Source of the DNA: an uncultured Methanospirillaceae archaeon
GTDB taxonomy: Archaea > Halobacteriota > Methanomicrobia > Methanomicrobiales > Methanospirillaceae
Assembly: GCA_949319355.1 (NCBI GenBank)
Contig: CASGHA010000136.1
Location: 1-32,203, forward strand
Direction of reading: 5' to 3'
DNA length: 32,203 bases
Position numbers and translations under genes: made by a program. Shown piece after piece: positions 1 to 9,713 of the stretch; positions within the stretch are counted from its first letter, which is position 1; each line of letters starts with the position of its first letter. Below the pieces are notes generated by a model. It saw only the letters and a list, made by a program, of their open reading frames with translations. It did not search any database and was not told where the DNA came from.

Positions 1-835
1 TCTTGTCAAGGACGACAATCGGCCTTTCAGGGCCGGAGAGGTCCTTTCGCTCATCGGGGCCGACGTCTGCTATACGGTCTATTTCATCAGGCCTGACCAT
101 GACAGCAAATGCCTGTTCTGTCCTCCCTAGACGACGCTTCAGTTCGGGCACGGCCCCCTCGGTGCAGCAGAGGTGAAATCCACCTATGCCCCGGATAGCC
201 ACCAGGTACCCTGAATCGAGAATTTCTGCCGTTTTTGCCACCAAGTCCCCGCATATGACAGTATCTCCATGGGCATCAAGGAGGGACAGGGTGGGACCAC
301 AGGTGGTGCAGGCAATGGTCTGGGCATGATGACGCCGTGAGCTGGGATCGCGGTATTCCGCCCCGCAACCTCTGCACATGGAGAAGTGGGACATGGAGGT
401 CCGCTCCCTGTCGTAAGGGATCCCTCTGATAATACTGTATCGGGGGCCGCAGTTCACACAAGAGGTAGCCCAATACCCTTCATACCGTTGGCCCCGGTCC
501 GAGATATCGGAAAGGCAGGCGTCACATATCGCCACGTCGGGGGGGATCATCCCGGATATGAGGCCCTGTTCACTGTTTTCTATCGTAAAAGAGGCAGGGG
601 CGGGTCCTTCGGTGTCCTGTACGGTAATCTGGTCAATGCGGGCAAGGGGGGGCCCTCTTTTGATCTCATCAAGAAAATCGGAAAAATGGTCTCCAAAAGC
701 GGTTATTTCAACCGTACCCCCGAGGTTCCTGACTGAACCGGTTATCCCGAATTTAATGGCCGATGAATAGATAAAAGGACGGAAGCCCACACCCTGGACA
801 ACTCCTTCAACGAGGATGACCCCTCCTTTTTTCAT
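1..835 (-). CDS. hypF: Carbamoyltransferase HypF, N-terminal part (runs off the window edge)
   Basis: Manual reverse-strand translation from the ATG at 835 gives MKKGGVILVEGVVQGVGFRPFIYSSAIKFGITGSVRNLGGTVEITAFG (acylphosphatase domain), then paired zinc-finger motifs CDAC..CVNCGPRYSI and CRGCGAEY..CTTCGPT, then the start of a YrdC-like region. The frame stays open to base 1. Confidence 0.93.
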   Translation of the reverse strand, partial: MKKGGVILVEGVVQGVGFRPFIYSSAIKFGITGSVRNLGGTVEITAFGDHFSDFLDEIKRGPPLARIDQITVQDTEGPAPASFTIENSEQGLISGMIPPDVAICDACLSDISDRGQRYEGYWATSCVNCGPRYSIIRGIPYDRERTSMSHFSMCRGCGAEYRDPSSRRHHAQTIACTTCGPTLSLLDAHGDTVICGDLVAKTAEILDSGYLVAIRGIGGFHLCCTEGAVPELKRRLGRTEQAFAVMVRPDEIDRIADVGPDERKDLSGPERPIVVLDK

Positions 836-892
836 CGCCCTCGACCCAAGATTTATTGATTTTAGCAGGAATATAGTTATAGGGTTTTATTT

Positions 893-1405
893 TTGACGGG
901 GCATATCAGGATTGTGAATGATGCAGTGGAACTGGTGCCGCTGCTTATCACCTTCAACCAGGTCCATCATAAGGAGATCTATGACATGCTCATCAAGGGT
1001 TGGATGACGGAGGGTGAGTTGTGTAGTCATTATGAACCAGGTGTCGTTTCGGACTGCCTGATGATCCTGCGCAAGGGGAACCTTGTCGAGGAGAAATGGC
1101 GGATGCCTGAACCCGGAAAGAAACCTGAGCGGGAGTTCCATGCATCATACAGCAAGTTCAGGGCTAATTTTCAGTGTGCCTTTAACGAGTTGTCGGACCT
1201 CCTGTATATCTCCAGTTCGAACGACGCGGACCTCCGGGACATCGCCGAACAGATGGAACAAGAGCTCCGGAGCGGCAGTTCTTCCATCAATGACATGGCC
1301 CGGAAGTTCAATGTTAGCCCGATGTTCATCAAGGGACTCGCGAAAAGGATCCCGCACATGGATGTCAAAGGGCAGGGCCTGGTCCTGCTGGATGGAACAA
1401 AGTAA
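893..1405 (+). CDS. ArsR-like winged-helix transcriptional regulator
   Basis: 170 aa ORF with a TTG start at 893 (alternative GTG at 914). Helical wHTH-like sequence including GVVSDCLMILRKGNLVEEKWRMPEPGKKPE; overlaps the next gene. Confidence 0.7.
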   Translation: MTGHIRIVNDAVELVPLLITFNQVHHKEIYDMLIKGWMTEGELCSHYEPGVVSDCLMILRKGNLVEEKWRMPEPGKKPEREFHASYSKFRANFQCAFNELSDLLYISSSNDADLRDIAEQMEQELRSGSSSINDMARKFNVSPMFIKGLAKRIPHMDVKGQGLVLLDGTK

Positions 1406-2198
1406 CGACCCTCTCTCAACCATTCTTCGTAGTAAACGCGACGTTACACGTCTCCAAATCCTTGTCGAAATCACTGAACACCAGCCTGCTGTCAGGCAGC
1501 AGGAAATTGCTGGCAAACTTGGTGTCACGCCCCAGGCCGTTTCAGAGTATATCAGGGAACTCGTGGAAGAAGGGATGGTCAGTGCAAAGGGGCGGGGGAG
1601 ATACGAAGTCACCCGTTCAGGGATTGAATGGGTGCTTGCGCACACCGAGCGTCTTGAAACATACGCCCGTCATGTGCGACGGGATATTATACACCAGGTA
1701 TCGGTGTGGGCTGCAATAGCGCATGAGGACCTCAAAGCAGGTGATGAGGTCGGGGTTTACATGGAGAGCGGCTGGCTCTATGCGTCCCGGCAGCAGCGGT
1801 CTGCGAGTGGGACCGTATTAAATGACGCCAGGCCCGGTGAGGACGTGGGAGTCTCACGGTTGAACGGGATCATAGAACACCAGGAAGGTACGGTCCATGT
1901 ATGCAAGGTCCCGAGGATAGAACGGGGAGGTTCAAGGAAGGTCCGATATGATCTCCTCCAACCCATCGTCGAGGGAGCAGGTTTCGTACTGGCGGTTGGC
2001 CTTGAATCACACATCGCACTTACCCGGGCCGGCCGGCGGCCGGACATGTTTTTTGGCTCACGTGAAGGTGCGATAGAAGCGGCTTTCCATGGCATATCCC
2101 CCGTGGTCGTAATTGTTGACTGGGAGTTTACTGATTTCCTGAAGCGCCTGGAGGAGGTCGGTCTTACGTACCAGATCCATGACCTGATCTCTTCATGA
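1392..2198 (+). CDS. Winged-helix (MarR/Crp-like HTH) transcriptional regulator with C-terminal effector-like domain
   Basis: The ATG at 1392 inside the longer ORF gives MEQSNDPLSTILRSKRDVTRLQILVEITEHQPAVRQQEIAGKLGVTPQAVSEYIRELVEEGMV, a clear wHTH. The upstream part of the 1083 ORF is out of frame with the real upstream gene. Confidence 0.8.
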   Translation: MEQSNDPLSTILRSKRDVTRLQILVEITEHQPAVRQQEIAGKLGVTPQAVSEYIRELVEEGMVSAKGRGRYEVTRSGIEWVLAHTERLETYARHVRRDIIHQVSVWAAIAHEDLKAGDEVGVYMESGWLYASRQQRSASGTVLNDARPGEDVGVSRLNGIIEHQEGTVHVCKVPRIERGGSRKVRYDLLQPIVEGAGFVLAVGLESHIALTRAGRRPDMFFGSREGAIEAAFHGISPVVVIVDWEFTDFLKRLEEVGLTYQIHDLISS

Positions 2199-4267
2199 AG
2201 GTCATTGTTTCCCCTCATAAGCGGAACTACCGGCTGATGTTCATCGACTGGAAGCAGGTCAGGGCGACAGGCTACACCGAGTTGTCAAAAACGGTCAAAG
2301 GCGTCCGTCCTGTCTCCTACCGGCTCAAATGGGCCGGAAAAAAGGATTACCGAAATACTCCGACCCGCGACCTTGTCATGGTACTCAGGAATGCTGAAGT
2401 CCAGCTGGTCAGGCGCGACCAGGACTTTGAAGATTTCCTCCATGACCTTCAGATCCCCTTTTCCATCGTCCGGCTCTGCAGGGTCTGTGCCATGGAAGAC
2501 CGTGTAACTTCGGTCGACAGTAGGAACGGGGTGAAATATGGCAAGGAGGATATCTGCATGGACTGTGCAAAGCGTGAGCTTCGCAGGGAGGTCGCAGGCA
2601 TTGGCCGGCTCGGGCGGCAGGCCCTGCACCACCTTGAAACGGTCCTCGAGGAGGTGAGGGACGTTGACAAGGTTCTTGCCACTCTCCAGGCAGAGGAGGT
2701 CAGGATGGAACGGGCACTTTTTGACAGGCTCGAAGCGCATTCCTTTGTCCAGACATCCCGGCTTTCAGAACTTTCCCTCCCTGATGTATTCGTCAGGGCT
2801 GCGGGTGTTGACAGGCTCATGCCAGTCCAGCAGCTCGCGGTTGATGCCGGCCTGCTGAACGGGAGGGACCTCCTGATCGTTGCCGCAACCGCCAGTGGAA
2901 AGACCTTTGTCGGTGAGCTGGCCGGTCTCACGAACCACCTGGCAGGCCGGGGTCACTTCCTTTTCCTTGTCCCCCTCGTCGCCCTTGCAGTGCAGAAGTA
3001 CGAGAGGTTTTCCGAGCGGTACGGAAAAATCGCACCGGTCTCCCTCATCATAGGAAAGGAACGACTGCGTATTCCTGGAAACCGTTCCAAGGATGGCAGG
3101 AATCCCCGGGCGTCCATAATAGTCGGGACCTATGAAGGGGTCGACCATCTTATGCGGGTCGGGGCCTCCCTCCCACCCATCGGGACGGTCGTAATCGACG
3201 AAGTTCAGATGCTTGAGGACGCTGAACGAGGTCACCGGATCGACGGACTCATCGCCCGGCTCCGTTATCTCTATCCTGAAGCACAGTTCCTGTACCTGTC
3301 GGCGACCATCGGGCTCCCAAAGACCCTGGCCAAAAAACTCGACTGTCAACTGGTCAGCTGGCAGGACCGACCGGTCAGTCTCGAAAGGTACCTCCTATTC
3401 ATGGAACGCAGGCAGAAGATACCTACTATCCGGAAACTTGTGAGAGAGGAGTATGCCAGGGTGTCGGAAAAGGGGTACCATGGTCAGACCATCGTGTTCA
3501 CCCACTCAAGGGCGCGCTGTCATGTCATTGCGGAAGCGCTTGGCGAAGGGATCGCTGCATACCATGCAGGGCTGACTTCCGACGAGAGAAGAGGCATAGA
3601 AACACGGTTTGCTGACGGAAAAATAGTGGCAGTAATTACAACGGCAGCGCTGGGAGCCGGAGTCGATTTTCCCGCCTCGCAGGTTGTTTTCGACTCGCTT
3701 GCCATGGGAATCTCCTGGCTTTCCGTTGCAGAGTTCAACCAGATGGCCGGGCGTGCCGGCCGGCCTGATTTTCACGATCTTGGAAAGGTTGTCATCCTGG
3801 CCGAGCCCGGGGCGTCCTACATGCGTGGTTCTTCCCTGACTGAGGATGAGGTCGCTCTCCAGCTCCTGAAGGGGGAAATGGGTGAGGTTGCACCAGTCCA
3901 CAACCTTGAACAGTCATCAGAAGAGTTCGTTGCAAATGCGGTGGTTGCAAAGGGAAATGTCGCCGGAATTGAAACCATCGAGAGGACAATGGTCGGAGAA
4001 TCAGAGCCCGTAAAGGATATACTTAGACAAAAAGGCCTTATTTCTGAGCAAAAAGGAAAAATATTCATTACTGATATGGCCCGGGTAATGAGCGAACACT
4101 TCATCGGAATTGAAAGACTGGAACTTGTTATCAGACTAATAAAGGAGAAAGAAAGCCCTGTTGCGATAGTTGCCGAGCTTGACTGTGTAACCGAGGAAGA
4201 GTCAGAGAAAGACCGGCCAAAAAGAAAGGACCATGAAAAACGCCGGGCTCACCGGAGAATACCCTGA
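2195..4267 (+). CDS. Archaeal DEAD/DEAH-box (Hel308/Ski2-like) helicase with N-terminal zinc-finger/DUF5814-like region
   Basis: 690 aa. Walker A VAATASGKTFVGE, DEVQ box VIDEVQMLED, SAT motif LSATIG, QMAGRAGR motif VI, and N-terminal CRVC..CMDC. ATGA overlap with the upstream gene. Confidence 0.92.
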   Translation: MKVIVSPHKRNYRLMFIDWKQVRATGYTELSKTVKGVRPVSYRLKWAGKKDYRNTPTRDLVMVLRNAEVQLVRRDQDFEDFLHDLQIPFSIVRLCRVCAMEDRVTSVDSRNGVKYGKEDICMDCAKRELRREVAGIGRLGRQALHHLETVLEEVRDVDKVLATLQAEEVRMERALFDRLEAHSFVQTSRLSELSLPDVFVRAAGVDRLMPVQQLAVDAGLLNGRDLLIVAATASGKTFVGELAGLTNHLAGRGHFLFLVPLVALAVQKYERFSERYGKIAPVSLIIGKERLRIPGNRSKDGRNPRASIIVGTYEGVDHLMRVGASLPPIGTVVIDEVQMLEDAERGHRIDGLIARLRYLYPEAQFLYLSATIGLPKTLAKKLDCQLVSWQDRPVSLERYLLFMERRQKIPTIRKLVREEYARVSEKGYHGQTIVFTHSRARCHVIAEALGEGIAAYHAGLTSDERRGIETRFADGKIVAVITTAALGAGVDFPASQVVFDSLAMGISWLSVAEFNQMAGRAGRPDFHDLGKVVILAEPGASYMRGSSLTEDEVALQLLKGEMGEVAPVHNLEQSSEEFVANAVVAKGNVAGIETIERTMVGESEPVKDILRQKGLISEQKGKIFITDMARVMSEHFIGIERLELVIRLIKEKESPVAIVAELDCVTEEESEKDRPKRKDHEKRRAHRRIP

Positions 4268-4344
4268 ATTGCCAATTCCGGTAAGTATTAATATGACTTT
4301 TGCTTTCATTACACTACTAGGATTTACATCCGGGGTGATCCCCG

Positions 4345-4929
4345 ATGGGATATCTCAAAGGTCATTACGCTTGGATCATTATCATATGCATGCTGGCAGG
4401 GATGTTCGTTCTCATGCCGGCTGTTACCGCCGCTACGAACATTAGTGGTACGAAAACGTTCATGTTCCACCAGGGCGTGTTTGTGCCCACAACCCCTAGT
4501 ACCAATGCGGGCTCCTATGTCCAGATAGGGACTGATGTCGAGTCCGATACAGGATTACAGGAACAGGGTGGTACCCTTGAAGTCAGTCAGTCAGGTATAA
4601 GGGGGGCCGTATCAACCGGGGGTTTAAAGAATACAACAAAAACTCAGGGCTTTTCGAGGGAGATGATGGGCCTGCAGGTCTCGTCATTCGGTGGTTCAAG
4701 TGTTCCGAAAACACTTGGATTCGCCGATAATCCTGACATTTCCTTTACCGACAACCCTGGACAGGTGCAGCAGCTTTTTTCGAAAAGCAGTGCTTTTAAA
4801 GCGGCAACTCCTGTCCTCCCGAAAAGCGGCGGTATAACGGAAAAAACAACGGTGTTTGGAAAGACGGTGGCCACGGTGACCAATATCCGGGCTACCCCCT
4901 CACTCGATAAAACTCACCTTTCATCCTGA
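4345..4929 (+). CDS. Hypothetical secreted/membrane-anchored protein
   Basis: 194 aa ORF with an N-terminal signal/TM segment (AWIIIICMLAGMFVLMPAVTA) followed by a Ser/Thr/Gly-rich polar region. No family recognised. Confidence 0.6.
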   Translation: MGYLKGHYAWIIIICMLAGMFVLMPAVTAATNISGTKTFMFHQGVFVPTTPSTNAGSYVQIGTDVESDTGLQEQGGTLEVSQSGIRGAVSTGGLKNTTKTQGFSREMMGLQVSSFGGSSVPKTLGFADNPDISFTDNPGQVQQLFSKSSAFKAATPVLPKSGGITEKTTVFGKTVATVTNIRATPSLDKTHLSS

Positions 4930-5766
4930 GATAAGGCAGACCCACCTGTCGTACACAGGGTCCCGGTCATTCTCATACATATGTGTCTTTTTTCCGGTTT
5001 CACCAACCTTCCTGGCAACAAATTCTGCTTCTTTTTGGGTACCTGTGCTGATGAGCCCGTTTTCTGTAAGTTTCGCCATGCTTGTAACAATGGGGCCCCA
5101 GATATCTTCGTTAAAGGAAGTAATCTCTCCAAACATCAGCCCGACAGAAAAGGTGGCCGGGTTCACATACGACGGGGCTATGCGTGCATCGATGCACAGG
5201 GTTGATGCCGGTTCGAGCCTGTGCGATGCAAAACCCCGTGAAAGCAGACCCGGGTCATTATCGAACGAAACCGGGGAGAAACCGAGGTTTCGAAGGGCAG
5301 CGGATGCTATCCCGGAACCACAGCAGAAATCAAGGCATGCCCCGGGCTCCAGGCCGTCACATTCCTTCATGAGCAGTTCGAGGACACTCGTCGCTCTTTC
5401 AGGATTGCAGTCTTCGATGGAAGGAGGGACATTCTCACGTATGAACGAGGAAAAGTGTTCCCTTACCGCTGACTCCCAGACTCCACGCGACTCCTGCCAG
5501 ATCTCCCCTGACAACGATTCGAAACGCTCGAGGACTGATACGTCGGGCCTTCTCAGATGGAACGAGGCGGCGGTCCAGGCATCCCTGTTCCCGATGGCAA
5601 GGGCCAGGGGGTTGTCTTCCTCATCTATGAGCAATCGCCCCTCATCTCCGTCCAACCCGGCGATCATCTGGTTGTAGCAGATATCAGGCATCGAGGCATA
5701 ATCAGGTTCGACAAAGGTCAGGGAGGGGACACCAAGAAGTTCATGAGCCAGCATAGGTCTCACCAT
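4921..5766 (-). CDS. Class I SAM-dependent methyltransferase-like protein
   Basis: 281 aa with a motif I-like sequence ACLDFCCGSGIASAALRNLGFSPVSFDNDP. Long ORF packed directly behind apgM. Confidence 0.75.
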   Translation of the reverse strand: MVRPMLAHELLGVPSLTFVEPDYASMPDICYNQMIAGLDGDEGRLLIDEEDNPLALAIGNRDAWTAASFHLRRPDVSVLERFESLSGEIWQESRGVWESAVREHFSSFIRENVPPSIEDCNPERATSVLELLMKECDGLEPGACLDFCCGSGIASAALRNLGFSPVSFDNDPGLLSRGFASHRLEPASTLCIDARIAPSYVNPATFSVGLMFGEITSFNEDIWGPIVTSMAKLTENGLISTGTQKEAEFVARKVGETGKKTHMYENDRDPVYDRWVCLISG

Positions 5767-7001
5767 CAGGCCCCGAATTTTTTCGAACGGTTGACAAGGT
5801 CAAGGGCAATAGGAAGGAGAGAAGGACCGCTGATCCGCGAGAGCCCGCCTTCAGCGCAATCGGTCTCGGCAAAGCGGGTGACCCTGTCCCTCCTTACCCC
5901 TTCCCCATGGATGAGCACAGGGACCGGGTCGGCACTGTGGTCTTTCACCGAACAGGGTGTGCTGTGGTCTCCGCATACGACCAGGATGGTATCGTCAAGG
6001 TCAGACAAAGGTGCCAGCGCCGCATCGATACGGTGAATGAAGTCTCGTTTCTGTTCTGGTTTCCCATCATGGCCAGACTCGTCCGCACCCTTGATGTTCA
6101 TCAGCAGGAAGGGATACGTTTCAAGGGCACCGGTCGCTGCCCGTACTTTACCTTCAAGGTTGGTGTTGACCGAGCCCGTGATGCCCTGCACCGGTATGGA
6201 GTCCAGTCCAACGACCCGCCCGATCCCCGTAATCAGGGAGGCTGCCGAGATAACGGCACCCCTCATTCCGTACCGCTCACTGAACGGCTCCAGCCGCCCC
6301 ATCTCACCTGCACCCCTTACAAGAATGATATTCGCCTGCTTTTCCCCGGCGGCAGCGCGTTCCTTGTTGATTGGGTGAGTGCCCAGGATCTCCCCGGACT
6401 GTTGTATGAATTCGGCCAGGGCACGGGAGGTCTTCATGGCTGCAGGACTTTCCTCTAACGGTCTGATCTCCAGGGGGGCTTTTCCCTCAGACTTCGGATC
6501 GTTTGAGGAAACACAATGGGAGAGGCCCTCCCCCTTAAAGGCGAGAGCTGCCCGGTGGCCGGCCCCTGACCTGAAGCTGACCTTTACTCCGTACTCTGAG
6601 AGATCGACACCTCTCTCAACAGCATTGGACAGCACCGCCGTGTCATGGATCCTTCCTGCACGACGGTCACCTATCTTTCCTGAACTGTCCAGTGTTGCAT
6701 AATTAGCGCGGAAACCGATCATCCCAGGTTCCATATGGATCCCGGACCCCTCAGCCTCAAGGGGCCCCCTACCGGTGTAGCAGGTATATGGGTCATAACC
6801 GAGGAGGCTCAGATGGGCTGTATCCGACCCCGGCCTGATCCCGGGTGCAATGGTGTCCATGATGCCGCATACTCCTGCTGTCGCCAGCTGGTCAAGGACA
6901 GGTGTTTCAGCGGCTTTCAGAGGTGTCATATCTCCAAGCGAGGGACAGGGCCGGTCGCCGATACCGTCAAGTACAAGGAAAAGGATCCGATGAGCGGTCA
7001 T
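5766..7001 (-). CDS. apgM: 2,3-bisphosphoglycerate-independent phosphoglycerate mutase, archaeal type
   Basis: MTAHRILFLVLDGIGDRPCPSLGDMTPLKAAETPVLDQLATAGVCGIMDTIAPGIRPGSDTAHLSLLGYDP, plus C-terminal GADESGHDGKP and VVCGDHSTPCSVKDHSADPVPVLI metal-binding motifs. The ORF track extends to 7043; the Met at 7001 fits the family N-terminus better. Confidence 0.93.
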   Translation of the reverse strand: MTAHRILFLVLDGIGDRPCPSLGDMTPLKAAETPVLDQLATAGVCGIMDTIAPGIRPGSDTAHLSLLGYDPYTCYTGRGPLEAEGSGIHMEPGMIGFRANYATLDSSGKIGDRRAGRIHDTAVLSNAVERGVDLSEYGVKVSFRSGAGHRAALAFKGEGLSHCVSSNDPKSEGKAPLEIRPLEESPAAMKTSRALAEFIQQSGEILGTHPINKERAAAGEKQANIILVRGAGEMGRLEPFSERYGMRGAVISAASLITGIGRVVGLDSIPVQGITGSVNTNLEGKVRAATGALETYPFLLMNIKGADESGHDGKPEQKRDFIHRIDAALAPLSDLDDTILVVCGDHSTPCSVKDHSADPVPVLIHGEGVRRDRVTRFAETDCAEGGLSRISGPSLLPIALDLVNRSKKFGA

Positions 7002-7320
7002 GAGAACAGGTATGGGCTGTACCTCCTTATTCCTGACTGACATGTACCCTCTGAATAATGTGTGACGGAGTTCATAGGAAGGGATAACCGGCAGTTCCAG
7101 GATCAGGGTCGTCCTCCCAAGAGTCGATCATCAATTACTTTTTTATAGGGCTGCCTGAGTGCAGCGAGTGTGAAAGAGGGCAGGACCGAACATACATACA
7201 AATTGGTATCGGCTTCCTGATGGTGCTCTTCAGGGTAATTACTATCGGGTCATCCCAGGCTGGTGGTGAGGGCTCCGGGAATGATTTGGGTTTTCTCTGT
7301 ATTTTCGAAAAAAATAGATA

Positions 7321-7944
7321 TCAGGCAGCCGCAGCCGCAGCGGCGGCAGCCAACGCCGGCCCTGTGACCTCGACCTTCGACTTGGTGATCTCAATCCTTC
7401 TTACCGGATAGATCATCTTTGCCTGCTTGAAGAGTTCTTTTGTGATCTCCCCGCTCAGAACACCGTTTAAGAGGACATTGACATCCCCTGCCGGGAGCTG
7501 GGTAAGGATCGATTCGGTTACCATTTTCCGGATTGCATGCTCCTGGCTTTCCTCTGCCCGTGACAATGTGAAGACCGTTACCGTGACCATGACCCTCCTG
7601 CCATCCCGGGTTACATAGGGGATATGGCAGTCAATCCGCGAAGTCCGGCGCTTGACCATGGAACGGAGGTAGTCCCGGGATATCTCGTGACCTACGAATT
7701 CCGTGTAAGCTGCGTCTCCGGCAACATTACTGATACGCAGCCGTATCTTTACATGCTGCTTTCCATAATCATTCACGACCTCCCCGAGGGTCGTCCCCAT
7801 GACCCTGCCGACCACCTGGTCGGGGGAGGCGGCAATCGTATCGCCAAGGTAGGTCTTCCCGAGCATGTCGGGGGCATATACCTTGTACCAGCTCTTGGCC
7901 TTCCAGCCTTCTACTCTTCTTCCGATCTGTTTTTTCTTTGCCAT
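7321..7944 (-). CDS. rps3ae: 30S ribosomal protein S3Ae
   Basis: MAKKKQIGRRVEGWKAKSWYKVYAPDMLGKTYLGDTIAASPDQVVGRVMGTTLGEVVNDYGKQHVKIRLRI is characteristic of eS1/S3Ae. Confidence 0.96.
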   Translation of the reverse strand: MAKKKQIGRRVEGWKAKSWYKVYAPDMLGKTYLGDTIAASPDQVVGRVMGTTLGEVVNDYGKQHVKIRLRISNVAGDAAYTEFVGHEISRDYLRSMVKRRTSRIDCHIPYVTRDGRRVMVTVTVFTLSRAEESQEHAIRKMVTESILTQLPAGDVNVLLNGVLSGEITKELFKQAKMIYPVRRIEITKSKVEVTGPALAAAAAAAAA

Positions 7945-7971
7945 ATGATTTTCACATCCTTTTCTAATAAT

Positions 7972-9510
7972 TTAGAGGAACCTGAATACCTCGTTCTGTT
8001 CTCCTACGAGGTTTGCAACTGATTCGGGCCAGTTCTCACCGTCGAGGCCCTTCTGGGCGAGAAACGCTGCCGTCCACCGTTCGAGTCCTATCCCCGAACA
8101 TCCGGACCAGCAGGCCTCTCCGCTCTGGATCTTCACGTTGAACCCCGTGGGATACTTGTCACCGTTTATGCTGACGTTCTGGAACTCCAGCCAGTTATCG
8201 TTGTACGGGAGGATTGCCTCGTAATCGGTCGTACCAATCCGTGCGCCGCACCCACATTCTCCTCCGGTCCCGGTCGTGTCAACCAGGCCTTCCTGGGCCA
8301 TGAACCATGGTGTGACCCGTGCGCAACGCCATTCCAGCTCGAGGATCTCCTCGAAGACACGTGTATACTTTTCATGGAGCCGGTCGGCGATGTCAATCGT
8401 CTGCTCCGGAGTACCAAGCCAGAGGATCTCAATACGATGAAACTCGTCCACCCGTTCAATCCCGTGTATTCCCCCGCTTTCGTACCGATGGGACGTCCCG
8501 CTCCTGTCAAAGACCCTGGCAGGCAGGCAGTCGTTTGCCAGGGTCTCGCCCTGGAGGAATGGCCAGAATGAGGGGCACTGGGCATAACAGAGTCCTCCGA
8601 TTGGGCCGTCAATCTTTTCCCGTATCAGGTCCACCGGCACCTCGCCGGTCACCTTAAAGTAATCGCCGACCTCCTCCCAGTACCCGGGGTCCCTGGTCTT
8701 GGGGGTACAGACATAGTAGATCTCAGGGTACACGCCTTTTGCATGCCCGGACTTTTTCCAGACCTCCCAGGGGACCAGCTTCGGGAAGATCATCTCGGTG
8801 AACCCGAGTGGCCGGATGATCTCATCCATGACGATCTGTTCAAATGCCCTAAAGATCCTGACTGACTGGGGGCCATGGATCCACTGGCCGCGGGAGAGTG
8901 CGTGCCTTACCCAGTTCCGCTTCAGCATCTCCTCGGTCGGGTCGCCTGAAAAATGACGTGGTTTACTTGCACTTTCAAAGACAAGGTCCCAGTGCTCTCC
9001 CTTGCCCCCGTACTGTCGTGCGACGATTTTTTCCTCAAGGAGCCGGATAATCCTGTCAGGTATCCGGTTTTCGAGGTCCACTGCGGATACGGTCATGTCA
9101 AGGGTTACACAACCAGGCTCTACCCGTGATCCTGCGATGAAGGGTAACCTGGGTACTACGAGCCCTTCCGGGACATCTCCGAGCAACTGGACCGAGAACC
9201 CTGTAATAGTGATGTTACGGACTCCCAGTCTGGCCTTCCCAAGCGCCTGCGCAAGATGCTTTCGGAGCCTGAAGAGGGCGTCGTGTGCCCGGGTGTAGGG
9301 ACCACTAAGGATAAGGACCGATATCGTGTTTTCCTTTACTGAGTAGTCTTTTATAAAGCCGATTTCCTCAGAAGAAACACCTTTTGGGGCACCTTTTCTG
9401 AAATGAACGGTATTGCAATCATTGACTACTGATGCCAGGGACTCGACCGCATCCGGGGAAAGTGCCCCACTCATCACGATGTCAGCTGTCAGTCTGAAAC
9501 GAGGCTGCAT
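7972..9510 (-). CDS. serS: Type-2 (methanogen-type) serine--tRNA ligase
   Basis: 512 aa with class II aaRS motifs (SGTSHRYESGGIHGIERVDEFHRIEILWLGTP and SGCSGIGLERWTAAFL) and the methanogen-type N-terminal domain. Confidence 0.95.
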   Translation of the reverse strand: MQPRFRLTADIVMSGALSPDAVESLASVVNDCNTVHFRKGAPKGVSSEEIGFIKDYSVKENTISVLILSGPYTRAHDALFRLRKHLAQALGKARLGVRNITITGFSVQLLGDVPEGLVVPRLPFIAGSRVEPGCVTLDMTVSAVDLENRIPDRIIRLLEEKIVARQYGGKGEHWDLVFESASKPRHFSGDPTEEMLKRNWVRHALSRGQWIHGPQSVRIFRAFEQIVMDEIIRPLGFTEMIFPKLVPWEVWKKSGHAKGVYPEIYYVCTPKTRDPGYWEEVGDYFKVTGEVPVDLIREKIDGPIGGLCYAQCPSFWPFLQGETLANDCLPARVFDRSGTSHRYESGGIHGIERVDEFHRIEILWLGTPEQTIDIADRLHEKYTRVFEEILELEWRCARVTPWFMAQEGLVDTTGTGGECGCGARIGTTDYEAILPYNDNWLEFQNVSINGDKYPTGFNVKIQSGEACWSGCSGIGLERWTAAFLAQKGLDGENWPESVANLVGEQNEVFRFL

Positions 9511-9713
9511 AGATCCTCCGCTACTGTTAGGTTGGTAAGGTAATCGTCCACCGAGGCAATGACCGACCGGATCCTGTCCGCACTGATGGTTGTTACGACC
9601 TGGTCTCCATCGGTACCGGTTTTCATCGACATGAGGTTGTCAGGAGAGAGTGAACCGGCTACGGCTGACGGGTCCTGGTGCGGGGTGATGATGCGGCCTG
9701 TTACCCGGGTCAT
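9489..9713 (-). CDS. KEOPS complex Pcc1-like subunit
   Basis: 74 aa, LSPDNLMSMKTGTDGDQVVTTISADRIRSVIASVDDYLTNLTVAEDL; size, motif and position between recJ-like and serS/rps3ae fit Pcc1. Confidence 0.8.
   Translation of the reverse strand: MTRVTGRIITPHQDPSAVAGSLSPDNLMSMKTGTDGDQVVTTISADRIRSVIASVDDYLTNLTVAEDLCSLVSD

Noticed and set aside
276-736. ORFs 276..473 (-), 386..736 (+) and 558..770 (+)
   Set aside because: Out of frame or antisense to the clearly recognisable HypF reading frame.
1083-1391. Upstream part of the 371 aa ORF at 1083
   Set aside because: Overlaps a well-supported gene in another frame and is Ser/Arg-rich out-of-frame translation; the wHTH protein starts at 1392.
2023-2044. 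GC-rich palindromic run GGGCCGGCCGGCGGCCGG
   Set aside because: Lies within coding sequence of the wHTH regulator (TRAGRRPD) and is explained by codon usage.
5045-6702. Long plus-strand ORFs (5045..5677, 5557..6036, 5907..6458 and others)
   Set aside because: Antisense to the methyltransferase and apgM genes, with no family motifs.
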